Assembly (NCBI RefSeq): GCF_030272615.1
Contig: NC_081406.1
Span: 245,017,218-245,081,217 of the forward strand
Length of the DNA stretch: 64,000 nt
Direction of reading: 5' to 3'
From: Cryptomeria japonica
Lineage: Eukaryota; Streptophyta; Pinopsida; Cupressales; Cupressaceae
Shown: positions 28,607-41,638 of the stretch, in pieces
Position numbering within the stretch: position 1 is the stretch's first letter
Layout: every line of letters starts with the position of its first letter
The notes under the pieces: model-generated
The model's input: the letters and a program-made list of their open reading frames with translations, nothing else
Told to the model about the DNA's origin: nothing
Databases searched by the model: none
Translations under genes and position numbers: made by a program

Positions 28607-30224
28607 TGGGGGGTTAGGTATTAAATCTCTTAAACCTTTCAACAAAGCTTTGTTAGCCAAACAAATTTGGAGGGCATATGGTATCAAGAGAGATTGAAGT
28701 AGGGTGTGGTTTGACAAATACATTCATAATCAGCCCATTCATTCCCTTCTCTACTCTAAAAATATCCCTGCTGGATCTTTTATATGAAATAGTATGATAA
28801 AATCTATTAAAGTTGCTAAAGCTAGAGTTGGATGGGTCCTTGGCAAAGGTAACAAAATCAGATTTTGGGAGGATGCCTGGATCAAAGATGAGCCTCTTTT
28901 TAATTAGGATTGCAACCATTTCATTGGAGACTATAAAAGGAGGTTTGGTTCTATGGTCTGTAATTAGTGGGAGGAGAATAAATGGGTTAGACCTGATGTG
29001 GTTTATGCTGGATTTTCTTCGCTCTAGCATGATTTGCTATCTTTTTCTGTCAGCAAAGGTTCTGATGATGTCTTCTTATGACAGAGTAATCCTAGGGGTA
29101 ATTTTACTATTGCCTCTGCTTATAAAAAAATAGCTACTTAGGCCTGCAACCCAATATGGACTAAAGTTTGGAATAGATTCCTCATTCATAAAGTTAATAT
29201 GTTTTTTTGGCTTGCAACTCACAACAAGATACTTACCATTGATAACCTGGTTCGAAGAGGATTCATGATTCCTAATAGGTGTGAGTTATGTCAAAAAGAG
29301 GCTAAGTTTGTGGATCATTTGTTCATTCACTGTTCTTTTACCTGGGAGATCTAGGGTAAAGTGTGGATGCAATGGAAAGTTGATTGGGTTATGCAAAATA
29401 GTTTTAAGGAAGTCCTTTGGCACTGGATTTTCCCTACCAAGCTTCACATGATTAAGACCCGCTGGTCCTTTGTCCTTCCTATGACTTGTTGGCATATTTG
29501 GAAGGAGAGAAACAATAGAATTTTTAGGGAGACTAAGTGTTCTTCTCATGTGGTTTTTGAAAAGATTTGTAGGGCTATTAAAGAAAATATCAATAGCATT
29601 CATAAAAGTAACAAGCACTGTAGTTATATTGACATGACTGATAATGAGAAAATCATTCTAACTGAATGGAAGTTGATACACAAGGTCTGAAAGTCTGATA
29701 TGAAGAGTAGAAGAGATAATGTTGTGTGGAGGTTCCCTCCTCATGATTGGGTTAAGGTGAACTTTGATGGTGCAGCTAAAGGAAATCCAAGGAATGCTGG
29801 AGGGGGAGGGATCATCAGAAACTCTTATGGATTTTGTGTTGCTGCGATTGCCTCTCCCTTTGGAGTTCAAAACAACCATGTGGCAGAAGCTTTGGTAATG
29901 TTAAAATGTCTTCAGCTTGTTCAGAGATTTAATTTTAAAAGAGTTTGGCTGTAGGGGGACTCCCTTAATATAATTCAGGCTATTAAAGGTATTAGTTCCC
30001 CTTCTTGGAATATCCAAAATATCATTGATAATGCAAAAAAATTGTTAGACGCCTATGATAGTGTGATTATTACCCATACCTTTAGGGAAGGTAACAGGGT
30101 AGCCAATTTGTTAGCCAATGAGGGGGTCATTTTAGCGGAGGATGCTAATTATATCGGAGAGTCATCATGTAGGAATGGAGCCCGAGAGCAATTATTTTAT
30201 GACAGAATCCATGGTACATATTAA
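28607..30224 (+). pseudogene. LINE ORF2 C-terminal part: zf-RVT region and RNase H
   Basis: Coding blocks run through several stops and shifts. They start at GGLGIKSLKPFNKALLAKQ, continue through a tryptophan-rich linker, then a zf-RVT-like zinc segment (CELCQKEAKFVDHLFIHC, 29282-29336) and a CWHIWKERNNRIF block. An RNase H domain follows with its catalytic positions in place: NFDGAAKGNPR (29759), AEAL (29885), GDSLNIIQ (29957) and FREGNRVANLLANEG near the end. This is the 3' half of a plant L1-type ORF2. The frame stops at 30222-30224. The missing middle (YxDD region) and several in-frame stops make it non-functional. Confidence 0.85.
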
Positions 30225-31548
30225 TTTCATTATTACCTTTCTAGGTTTGGACTTCAATGATAGATTTTGGAGTGAGGCGGATTGTCAAATGATTACCTCT
30301 CTCAGGCATCGCGATAATGAGTATTGGTGTGAAGGGCCTTATCCTATTAAGTACTAGTTTAATTTGCATGTTTTAAAAGGATACTTGAAAAACAAGAAAA
30401 TCATCTTGGTTTTTTATTCCAGAGTCTCTGTTCTTCAGCATTTGGCCAGTTTGCGCTCCTTTGAGGGTTTTGACTTGAACAACTATCACATTATGGGAGG
30501 AAATCTCAACCGTAATGAGGCTACTAGTTGTGATAGATGGAAGGGTGAAAGGAAAATTTGGACAAGGTTGCATAGATATGGCTTCACCGATTATATGGAG
30601 AAATTGCATGGGAGCAAGAAGTCAGTTTCCCGTGGTTTTGCCAAGGGATGGAAAAATAACAAAGTTACTTTGTTCAGTCAGACCTGAAAGTGGATGAAGA
30701 TCTGGTGGTTGAGGTGACCGGTTTGCAGAAGGATGGCATCAAGTTTTACAGAGACCGCAAGTTCTCGGTGGAAGCCATCAAGAATTTCCCCTATATTGAA
30801 GAGTTAGAGGCGAAGGATAATCCCTATGTTTCAGACAATAGGGATGATGCTCAACATAACATGGAGGAGGGAGACCCTAGGTCTGAGGATTCTGCCCCGG
30901 ATATGGAGAATGTAGATTCCATCCTGAATGCTGCTAGAAACAACACTTTGAAAATGTTCAATTTCCAGAAGTGGGTGGTTGATAACATCACTAGCATTCA
31001 GGAAAAACAGAGAGAGCTGGATTTTAAAATTGAAAATCTGGTTAAGGATATCAACATTAAAGGTAAAGAGGATAATGCAGAGGATACTAGTGTTGCAGAG
31101 GATGAAAAAGAAATTTCGGACTGGCCAAAAAGTGAGATTATAAAGGGAGATTTGAAGCACTTGGAGGATGTGGTGAGGAATCTCAAAGAAAAGGGTTAGT
31201 CTGATAATGATCTGATAAACAATCGGATTCAAAAAACTAAGAGTGCTTTGAGGAAATTCATGGAGCATAGTTTGGTTGTGTTGAAGGTGTCCTCTCAAAA
31301 CATGAATGTGCTGGTTGCTTGCCTGGAGAAGGATAAGCAGAATAAACACTGTGATTATTGATGACGAGTCAGCTTCTAGTTCTGTTAAACACTCCTCCAG
31401 ACGCAGAACTAGGCAAAATGCAAGTGAGCTGGAGCTAAAGACCAAAGGCAATCAACAGATGCTGGAAAATAAAGACCTAAAAGAGGAAACAAATGCAATG
31501 ATGATGTTGGTCAAGGATGCGGAAGAGACTATAAAGATTTTCACCTAA
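30211..31548 (+). pseudogene. Third ORF of the LINE, unknown function, decayed
   Basis: A frame starting at ATG 30211 overlaps the last 14 bases of ORF2 and runs about 440 codons to TAA 31548. It is broken by a TAG near 30355 (CAG expected), a frameshift near 30683, a stop at 31197 and a shift near 31335. The N-terminal part includes WTRLHRYGFTDYMEKLHG and EVTGLQKDGIKFYRDRKF, wording I associate with uncharacterised conifer/moss ORFs. The middle is acidic with coiled-coil character. The C-terminus is a charged helix (ELELKTKGNQQMLENKDL). It ends before the LINE 3' tail, so it appears to belong to the LINE. I do not know its function. Confidence 0.5.
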
Positions 31549-31731
31549 AATGTAATTTTGTTTTAGGTGTGCTAGTCTCTCGCTGGCCTTTTGTTGTTCT
31601 TTACTTTGGTTGTTCTTTTGCAGCCTTACTCTCTTTGTTCTATCTTCTCTAATTTCTCTATTGCTTTTCTTTTTGATATGTAAGCGGGTTTTAGGTCCCT
31701 TAAAACCTGATTTTCCTTAATCAAAAACTTA
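31549..31731 (+). mobile_element. LINE 3' untranslated end
   Basis: T-rich sequence closing with GCGGGTTTTAGGTCCCTTAA, CCTGATTTTCCTTAATCAAAAA, the kind of tail seen at the end of plant L1 elements. A long poly(A) is absent and no target duplication could be matched because the 5' end of the LINE is not identified. Confidence 0.5.
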
Positions 31732-32605
31732 TGAGGTACAATAAATGTGAGATAAATTGACAAAGTGTAAACTAACTAAATAATATTTAGTATTATTATT
31801 ACAACGCTTAGAATAGAAAATGATTAGAACAGAAGGACTCTGATATAGAAAATAAATAAAATAATATTCTATAATTTATCCTTTATGACTAGAATTTACA
31901 ATAAAAAAATATCCTATAGAAAATTAGAACAAAATAAAAACTCACTCTCACTTATAATTTATTAGTAAAAACCATAATATTAAAGGAAATATACCTTATA
32001 CCCATTTTAAACAAAGTAATAAGTATTACATTGATTTAACTTGTGCCCTTAAATAATTATGTTTTTACAAATATAAAATAAATAATATTGATAAGATATA
32101 ATATCACTATTATAGAAATGTATATTTTGACCAATTTAGAAAATAAACAGATAATATTTAAAATATTCAAATATTCCCAAAGATATGAAATTAGTGGAGT
32201 TAGTAAAATAAAAGCTAATGTCACCAAGAGGTCACTAATATCCTTTTACAGATCAACAAAAAAATCAAAGAAAACAACAAAATTATAGTCTATAAATAAT
32301 ATATCCCAACCTAGAATAAATTGTGCATTGAGTTTATATGCATTTAACATAGTAATTGTCAATTTATAGAACTAGCATCTTCAAAATAAAACACATACAA
32401 AACTATAAAATAAAATAAAAGCAACAAAACATAATTCCTTCAAATTTACTTACCACATGTTAGATAAAACATAATCAACCAAAATCTTGTCACATTTATG
32501 TGAGAGCGACACCCCTCGAGAGAAATCATCTAAACAACCATACTTAAATAGTTCCCATAATAGTCTATACGAAATTATATGGTGTTTATGATGTATATAT
32601 ACACC
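31732..32605. other. AT-rich spacer between LINE and PLR
   Basis: About 870 bp of A/T-rich sequence without a supportable ORF, RNA gene or element edge. The 66-codon open frame at 32088 is lysine/isoleucine-rich, as random AT-rich DNA would give. Confidence 0.6.
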
Positions 32606-32609
32606 ATTA

Positions 32610-32615
32610 TTTATT
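32610..32615 (-). terminator. Candidate poly(A) signal of the PLR gene
   Basis: AATAAA on the minus strand, 58 bases downstream of the PLR stop codon. It is a consensus plant polyadenylation signal at a plausible distance. Confidence 0.55.
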
Positions 32616-32672
32616 ACTAAATATCTCTAGATATTATGTATGAAAATGTGACAGATACAATAAGAAAAATAT

Positions 32673-34968
32673 TCAAACGTAGCGCTTCATATAAGAATCC
32701 ATGGTTGTGTATTTGACTTCTGGATAAAGTTCGGAAGCTTCAGTAGCATTGGGCCCAATTTCAAAATTGTAAAGATCCCCTCTAATGAAAATTTGATAGA
32801 GATGACCTCGTTTCATCTTCTCCAAATAAGATTCACCTGAAATTAAACAAAAATTGAGCTAATTAACATTTAACTTATAAACTAAAAAGTCTGTTTGTTT
32901 CTTTAAAATGATTTATTTTTAGTTTATAAAAAACACATACAAGGAATTATTGGCTAGACAATGATGTTGGCATATACTTTTAAAAAGTATTAAAATAATT
33001 GTATAAATAATATACATTACAAAAATTAAAAATAGCTACATATATGTCATTTAGTTGGATTACTTTCTAACAATTTTAGTTAAGATAAATATTTTTGATT
33101 CAGTGTAAACATTTAAACCAAGTTGCATGTCTCTTAATATAATATGTGGCTTCATCTCTTTTCTCTTTTTTAATTTGTTGAAATTAAATTAGATACTTTA
33201 TTAAAATACCAAAAAATTACCTTCCATATTTAGAAGTTGGTCCTCTGACATGTAGATTTTTTTCAACTTTAATCCTGACAATCTCTCCCATATTTCTACA
33301 ACTTCATTTTGTGAAAGTATATTCTTTGGTGGCCTCATAAACATAGTTTTGTTGAGGGTGCGAGGATCATCAATTGATTTGACGATGTATATTCCAACAT
33401 CGTCTTCATCCAGATAAATACCTATAAAGACAATATATATAATATAATAAATATGAGTCTTATGTGTTGTCTTTGTTTAAATAAATTATTCATGCAAAGA
33501 GACATTACCTTTAACATTTCCATCTCCATAGATGAGGACTTTATCTTGAGCAGGCATCATGGGGGCTTTATCTAGCAGTTGCCCTAAGCCTCCAGCAAAG
33601 AACCCAGCAAGCATATTTGCAGACACGTATGTGTAAGGAATATTCCTTGCTTCAATGGCACGTCGAACCTTTCTCTTATCAATGAATATACTATTACCAG
33701 GATGCAATGCATGCACCATAACATCTGGATCCATCCCAAACTCTGAAGGAAGAAATCTCTATTTTTCAAAGAAAACATAACATTACACAACTCATTAGAA
33801 TTTATACTTCAATACATTTATATAAACAATAGTTGACTCAAGAATCTTACCCAATTTGGTGTCTTTGATAACACACTTTCTAAGAAATTTTGTAGAATTT
33901 TATTTAACTCGGTTTCAATTGAGAGGCTAGATATGCTCATAGTGAAGAAAACCACTTAGCATTAAAATTATATGCAGCCTTCTAACTAGTAAATTTATCC
34001 CTAATACATGCACACATGCACATCTATTAGGAAACCTGTAATGTTGGAGTAGATGGACTTTCTAAAGGATGAATTGAGTGAGCCAATTCCACAAGCTACC
34101 CTTTACAAAGTTGCAAACAAAATGAGACAAATTTAGCACCTCTTACCTCATCAATGGTTGACAAGGTGAGAAAACCATGGTGGGTTTATAATGTTTATAT
34201 GGTGGTTTGGAATGTAGATGATTGAACTACATGGCTAGGATGTTAGACGTTTGGATCTTAACAAGTGCACAAAATTTATATTTTATAGATCTGGGTATAG
34301 ATAAAATCCATATACCTTAATATTGCCAGCTTCTTTGATGGCCTCCACTAGTTTGAGCTGATCAAGTATATGGTGATCCACCACACCACCTCCAATAGCA
34401 CTGATGACAACATCAACTTGTTTCACAGCATCCACAAGCTTTTGGTGGTCATCCAATGAAGCCTGCACAATATCATCAAATTGGATTGTTGAGATGAATC
34501 TGATATCAGATATCTACATTTTATTGTATCGTTCTTTCTGAATTCAATTGTGTTAAGTAATTTTACATTACTACATATTCAACAGAACAAATAAATCTAA
34601 AACAGAGTTTTTAACAAACAGTTCACTTTTCTTAGCTCATTAACCATTCTGTGGATCAGAAAGTGTGATCCGAAACGTTGATCAAAATATTCACAGACAA
34701 TCGAATCCAACCCAGAAACAGGCATCAAACAAACAGTTCACTGATTAAAGATAAGGTAAAACTAAACTTAAAAATGTTGGTATACCTCAAGAAGTTTGGC
34801 CCCAAGCTGTTTGAAGGATAAGAGCATCTGCACTTTATCAATGTCAGAGACCACCTCTGGCCTGAACAAAATATAAGTAGGATGGCCAAGAGCTATACTG
34901 GCCTTCACAATTCTTTTGCCAACATAACCAGTGCCCCCCACAATTAAAACTCTGCTCTTCATATCCAT
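32673..34968 (-). CDS. PLR: Pinoresinol-lariciresinol reductase (PLR), five exons
   Basis: The product likely reduces pinoresinol to lariciresinol and on to secoisolariciresinol with NADPH in cytosolic lignan biosynthesis. Exons on the minus strand are 34968-34786, 34462-34316, 33758-33509, 33421-33221 and 32836-32673, all with GT-AG introns (323, 557, 87 and 384 bp). Together they give 945 bp, or 314 residues plus TGA, the usual PLR size. The N-terminus has the dinucleotide-binding GGTGYVG (residues 11-17) and a following VLFRP-like [19 protein letters not shown] spans exon 3's start. The catalytic Lys is at 138 in [13 protein letters not shown], the position used in Thuja [20 protein letters not shown] and MRPPKNILS follow, and the end is MKRYV. 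No stop or frameshift interrupts it. Phenylcoumaran benzylic ether reductase or another isoflavone-reductase-like enzyme is the main alternative. Stereospecificity cannot be read from sequence. Confidence 0.93.
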
Positions 34969-35134
34969 ACTATATGAATATGCTCTTCCTTACTGTTTTG
35001 CTGCAAAGACACCTGTAATGGAGCTTCTGGGACTGAACAGCACAAGCAAAACTTATCAGCTGTTTGCCTCAAAAAAGGATCTTAAATTAAGATCTCTGTT
35101 TTGCTGATGTCAAGTTAAATGCATAAACAATCCA

Positions 35135-35140
35135 TTTATA
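35135..35140 (-). promoter_or_regulatory. TATA box of the PLR gene
   Basis: The minus strand reads GGCTATAAATGG, a good plant TATA box, about 170 bases before the start codon. It predicts a 5' leader of roughly 130-140 bases. The first ATG after it that opens a long frame is the PLR start at 34968. Confidence 0.6.
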
Positions 35141-35934
35141 GCCTGAGAGCCCCAAAACATTTGAATTATGATGACAATTCTAGAGGAAGATTTATTGAAA
35201 TTTAATATTAATCTTGATTTGATGTTATTCTTACTTACCTGACATGGCAAATGCTGTTCATTACACAAGCATGTGGAAAATACTTGAAATGGACAAAAAT
35301 ACATGTGAAGAGAAGTTGTTAAGGTGGGTGTTAAGGATGGACCTGACACCAAATTCAGTAGAGTGCAGATGATATTATTATAATGATGGAGTACCTATAT
35401 CACAACGTGTGATCTGACTGATGCCAAATTTACAACTATTGGAATTGTTAGGATGTCTCCCATCAAAACATTATTCTTTTCACTTCATTAATGTCATAAT
35501 ATTGTTTTGTTTTGTTTTGGTTTTTTTTTGGTTTTTTTGGGGGATCTCACGTAACCTAGATTGGAAAGAGATTGATTCTCACTGTCAAAATTGATTCTAA
35601 AGAATAAAATTCTTTGTTAAATTAAGTAAAATTCCTTAATCAATTATACAATAACCTAATTTAGAAATAGTTTGGTAAGAGATGGATAATTATAATAATA
35701 TTTTAAAATTAAATCAGAATGATAAGAGTATTTAGCTTTTATATTGATGTTAGAATATACAAGGTGGGGATATGTAGAAATAATTTACTAATATTGAGAA
35801 AAAAATATTTTTCATGTCTATTTTTTTAGAATTGGGATATATATTCAAGATTTAATGTGGATTAATTTCAAGTGGTATGGATTGATCCTAAGCAATGTGG
35901 ATCTATACACTAATATATGGGTCTGATCCCATAA

Positions 35935-36045
35935 TGTGTTGGTTGAGTGATAGAGTTGTTGTTGTGACCACAAAGGTTCAAACCCCCACTAGGCCATTGT
36001 GATCCCAAGCTTTTGCTTTCCTTCATCAACGCTCTTAATGAACTA
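35935..36045 (+). mobile_element. tRNA-derived SINE relic, copy 1
   Basis: A box A-like GGTTGAGTGATAGAG (35941) is followed about 34 bases later by a box B-like GGTTCAAACCC (35975). Spacing and sequence fit an RNA polymerase III promoter from a tRNA. It lacks a tRNA fold and carries a longer tail, so it is a SINE-type relic rather than a tRNA gene. It is shared with copy 2 (about 42655-42800), which retains about 50 bp more of the tail. Confidence 0.5.
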
Positions 36046-36941
36046 AGTTTACAACCTTGAGTGAATATTCAACAAGTACACAAATGGCCCATACATAAAT
36101 GTTGATTTCTTTTAATGATCCAAATTGAAATTTTCATAGAATGGTTACTCTTTATAATTCCCATGATGTCTAGATTGTTGTCCTATATGAATTAAATACG
36201 CTAATGAATGTATTTAAATATTGATATAATAATAAGTTACACAAACATCTACCAAGTTGGCTTTCAATGACTACTTAAAAAGGTAGGAAATTAAGAATTT
36301 GAATTTTAAAAATTTGAATTTGGGGGTTCAATCTTGAGCCCTTAGATATTGAACCTTGTCATTGTCGACTTTATTCTCAATAAGAAAATGTAAATCTTCA
36401 TACCAAGAATATGCACATTGAAATGTGAGTTGATAATAAGTCAATTATGTGGAGATAGGTGCAAATAGAGCTAGGATAAGTTAGAATGCATGGAAATATG
36501 TGTAAGCAAGAGTAAATGGGAATGGATAAGGATTAGGGAATGATCCAAACTTAGCACAAAAATGCACCACTTGTAAATATATAATTGTTTCACGTCATTA
36601 TATCAAAATGAACCAAAAACTAAATGGGGGAAGACTTCTAGATGTTTAAATGTCATTCCACATTTTGAGAACATAAATGGACATAATAAAAAACAACTTA
36701 TTTATTTATTTATTGTACATTAAAGGAACCCTAAGAATTCTAAGAAGAGTTTTGCATCCCTACACAATGTTCTAAGTAGCCCAAGATAACTAAAGAGATT
36801 TGCATCAATTAATTAAACACCTTGAATGACTTAGAGGTCTAATTATCACTAATCACACCTCTAAATTACTCTAATAGATGGATCTTATGTCTTGCAATTG
36901 GACACTAGTGACAACAAATAATGGTTAAAGATAAGATGGGC

Positions 36942-36943
<2 letters not shown>

Positions 36944-37010
<67 letters not shown>
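36944..37010. repeat. (TA)n microsatellite in copy 1
   Basis: About 33 TA units. The matching site in copy 2 (43690-43703) has only about seven. Confidence 0.95.
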
Positions 37011-37012
<2 letters not shown>

Positions 37013-40000
37013 CACTTCTTTGTGGCTATTATAATTAGCTAAATTGATTTCTAATTCTGCAACAAATAAATGTACAGGTTGGAGGATAGTGGCAAGAAAA
37101 CAACAATAATTAAAGTTGAAATTCCATTAGTGGGAGAAGGAAAATTAAAATAAATGGATACATGAATCACAACATTTGAAAGGCTACCCCAAGAAGGAAG
37201 TTTGAGCACAATCTTAGGGGAGAGGACCGTTGCGTACTCTTAGCTCTTAAAATCATACATCAATTTTTAATGATTTTTTTGGATTTCTTCATATGTGATT
37301 TTAGAACTTAAAGCTATTAATTCAACTTCTAGGTACTTACAATGAATATGAGAGGAGTCGTTATGTGTACCAATGTCCTAAAGTGGTTATTTAGAAGTGT
37401 CATGCATACATGCCCCACCACTAAAAATTTGTCACAACTCCTCTAGTGTACATATTACTCTAATAAAGGTGTCAACCAATACTTATGTACAAATACCCTA
37501 ATAATTGTGTGCTATGACTATCAAAAAGTTAAACAACTCCTCTAATAAGAAAAAATGGATAAATATGCATGCTAACTACACATCCAGAAAATAACTATTG
37601 ATTTATGTAAAATACTTTACTAAAATTTTAATTTTCATGTATTGATACGATAATTGAAACATGAACAAGTATTTCACTCTCCTGCCTATACAGATTGTTT
37701 CAGCTTCCATTTTCATTGTCAAAAACATTTAGTAAAATGAAATTATTTTAGTTTTTTCTCCCTTGCCACCTTCTGTTATTGATCGTTAATATTTATTTTC
37801 ATCCCAACTTTCTTTTTCAATTTTTTTTGTTTCTTTTCTGTGTTCTTGCACATCAAGGGTTTTGAGGAACTAAAGAGCTGAATTCACCATTTTTTTCTCT
37901 ATTCCTCATTAATGTCTGATAACCTTGCTGATGTGATTTATTTAATATAAGGCATTTACAACCTATAGAGTTACACCTAAGATGTCAACATTAATAATTT
38001 CACTTACCAAGTGCCTCTCCTATAATAAGGTTGGTATTTACACTACTCATGATCAATTCAGATCAAACACAATACAATCTATTATAAGTGGTTCTAATAA
38101 TTCTCTAACCATTAGAGCAATTGTTGTTTCATTTTATAATTAATTATTATTTAATTAATCTTTTTCATAATGTCAAAATTAGTTAATCCGACATAATTAG
38201 AATATCTTTCCTCAAAGAAAAATAATCATATAGACATAGTCCATTTTCAATAGTGTAATCTTCACTTGATATCAAAATTTTATTGTGTATTAAGATCATC
38301 TATGTTTGTGGGGAAAGTTTAAGTCACCTTACCCATATTGATACCATAGTCATCGATAACCAATTGGGTTTTATTTTTCTAAGTCAGATAAACACCTACA
38401 ATAATCTAATACAAAGCAATGCATATAATATACTTACATATACAATTTTAAGAAAGACAAGCAATTAATTTATAGTAATTGAAACTAGAACCATCATTAA
38501 ATACTTACAACACAAACTTTTAAGTTGCAAATTAGTTAGGCCTTACAATAATTTTCATCATTATATTTTTCCCCCACTTTGAGGAATGTGAATCTGGTGT
38601 TCAACATCTATTTGAAAGTTTATGAACATTCGTAACCAACATAAAAAATACATATTTAAAAATAGAAGGATGTAGCACCCATGTAAAGTAATGAACCAAT
38701 CTTGAATTTTTTGGTGTTTCTCTCCTTGACATCAGAGCTCCATAGGACCCTGGATAAGATAAAGAAAAGATGTACAGTGATTACTTCTATTACGCAAATG
38801 AAATAGACATAAATAACAAGTTTGTTGTAACTATCTAGAAAAAAATTGAGAAACTAGAAAGGGAGAAAGATTTAGAATTATGCCTATAGAAAGTGTTTTA
38901 GAAATGTTGAACCCAATGTGATTGTGTGAAGTGGTTCCCCTTAGAAATGGTAAATGTGATCTACTCAGTGGCTTAGTGTGTAATATAATGTTGCTCGTGT
39001 GTAGGCATGTAAATGCAATCTAGAACCATTTGGACCTATGTCTACGAGTCTTTCTATAGGCAAACATCATTATCTAAAATGTCAACATAAGGGCAATAGT
39101 GATGGTATATGCTCCCTTCAATTGGTTGTAACCATCAATTGGAAATGATACATGAATTTAAGTAAAAGGTAATCAAGTAACATATAAGAATGTGAGCACA
39201 TGTAGCATAATATAGTAAATGTCATATTAAGTAGCAATGTATGATAATCAAATGATTAATGTCAAAAAACAAACATGCATTTCTATATTAATCTGTATCA
39301 AATGTGGAATAATTTAGTGATAAACGTATAAGATCTAGAAACAACAAATAGTAAAATATCAAATGATAGGCATATAAGGTACATAAAGTGTAGATAATCA
39401 TCAAGGTCAAACAGATAAGGCTTTCCCCAAAATAAGCAAAATGATAATAATATATCACATAGAAACATATGAAATAAATGTTGGGAATGTGTTGTATAGC
39501 TTGCATGTAGAAATATTTGATATTTAATAATGGTATGTTCTATGTCTATGTGGGGTTCCACACATTGGAAATGGGTACTATTTTATGAGGGGTTGTAAAT
39601 ATACTTATTATTGGTGGTAGATTAGGGATTAATGGTTTATTTAATTAATTATAGGAATGCATTTAATTTATCAGGTTCATTGTGAAATGTATCCAATATT
39701 GTTTTAAAAATCAATGATTGGAAAACATGTTGTAAGCTACCTTGGAGTTGTGTATGCATTGATTATTTTTATCTTAGGCATTATAAAGTAGTCACACAAA
39801 TGACTAAGAATCTTCTAGTGGTATTTATCTTTCCTATTTCTCTCTTGCCTATAAATGTGTGTTTTTCGATAATCATCATGCTGGTGACCTAAGTTGTGGG
39901 TCTCAGAACCTTAAGGCTTGGTAATCCCCCAAGTGCCAAATGTGTCAGACCTATGAAGATCACCAGAAACCTATATTCAAATTGGGCAATTGAGTACCAA

Positions 40001-40680
40001 TGTTTGAGGTTGGTATTAATATGCCCTTCACTTCTACTTTTGAATATAAGGGGGGTTTCTCCAAGGTGTTAAATTGATGGTAAAAAGGTTATAAACTTCC
40101 TAACAACAAACTATTCTCACTACACAGTGTATCCCAATACTAGTGCCACATTATACCTATGTCCTAGTATGGATTGGTAAGGCCTAACACCCTATTAAAT
40201 AGATAGCCTATCATATATTGGCTAATGAATGTGTTTTATGATAACCCCTATTAGTTTTTACAAGCATTCAAATATGGCAATAGAACACACAAACATGTAA
40301 AACTAAAAGGATGTTCTTAAGTTGATTGATTTTAAGTGTTAAGGATGGTGGGAAGAGAAAACTAATGCTAGAATGATGTTTGAATTTAATTCGCTTATGG
40401 ATTCTCTATTTTTAATCAAGTTTGCAACAACAGTAAGCAAGATAATGAATTAACAAATACATCACAAAAAAAGACTAAACCTTCTAGAATGAATAAATAA
40501 GATAGGTTTTACTTAAATTCATCCAAGAAAATCATAGATAGTTACAATATATTTACTTGGTCTTCTTTGTAATCCATGAATATGCTCATACATGTCCTTT
40601 TATTATGCTAAAAAAATACCATACAAAGGCTTTACAAGGATTTTACAGACATCTAGTTGAAAAACTAAGGGACATACATC

Positions 40681-41638
40681 TAGAAACCAATGACATACAT
40701 AGGGAGACATATAGCTAAAGTTGGTTCTACCTTTATCATTCAATCTAAGTTAGTGTTGACAGAGTGTTGTTGCAAGCTTTGGATAAACCTAGATCAATAT
40801 AATGCAATAGAAAAAACAAAACATTATACCCTAAAAATTGAGCCATGAAAACAATGGTTTCCTTTGAAAAAAACTCCATTTTAGTGGCTTTGCACTATTC
40901 TCTCCTCTTCAAACTATTATTATATGTTCTCTATCCTATTTCTATTCAAAATGAATCTTTTTCAGGCAACAAACGTCTAGCCAATCGACCTATGGCTTGT
41001 TAGAGGGGCATACGTCACACCTATAACCTCAGTCTCATCTTTCCTCAAATGCCCATGTGACACATGTGCATGAAAGTCTGATCTAGTCTAATGAGGAGGC
41101 ATAAGAAAATATCCTTGTGATAGGCACAACACATCAGCAATAACTAACTACTAGCTCGAGTGAAAGTGCCAAAAAAATTTCACAGAAATCACATGAGAGA
41201 GGACCTTACATCGACAAAGGAAAGTATGCAAATCATTGATAAGAGATGAATGCTAATATTTATTTTATAAATATTCTCACCAAGTTACAACCCTCTTGTA
41301 AATTTGATCAATCATTTATGACACTTCATAATGGGTAAGTGAAAAAAATACTTGTGGCTATCTAGCCACCTAAAATGCATATCATACGAGAGTTTTCCAA
41401 AAAATAAAAAACTAAGTGCCTCCTTTATATAATGTACGTTTTTAGATGGCTAGATAGTTGACTCCGAAAAAATAGTAACAATTTTTGGAGTGTCGACACT
41501 TCATGTAACTTTTGGTAGACTAACGAGCTTGGCATGTGTTTGCATGAGAGGAGGAGGCATTAAAAAACTACAAAGGCATGAAGGAACAAACTAAATTAAT
41601 AGTCGACGAGGAAGAAGGAAAAAGGAACAATGGACATG
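40681..41638. other. Spacer between the two large direct copies
   Basis: Noncoding AT-rich sequence of about 960 bp with no supported gene. If the duplication is tandem with a unit of about 6.39 kb, this is the rest of unit 1. The corresponding part of unit 2 would lie beyond the copia insertion at 47431. Confidence 0.5.

Larger units (their letters stand above)
35252..40680. repeat. Large direct duplication, copy 1 (PLR upstream region)
   Basis: Colinear in the same orientation with 41639-47430, at roughly 90-95% identity by eye with indels. The left edge (TGCTGTTCATTACACAAG) lies about 110 bp upstream of the PLR TATA box. The content is noncoding: a SINE-like tRNA relic at about 35935, a (TA)n tract at 36944, and no supported gene. 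The region 40681-41638 separates it from copy 2 and is not repeated within the window. Confidence 0.9.

Noticed and set aside
39288-39561. Minus-strand open frames, paralogous at 46073-46340
   Set aside because: They occur in both copies of the duplicated noncoding region but with frame-altering differences and no domain; likely chance frames in AT-rich DNA.
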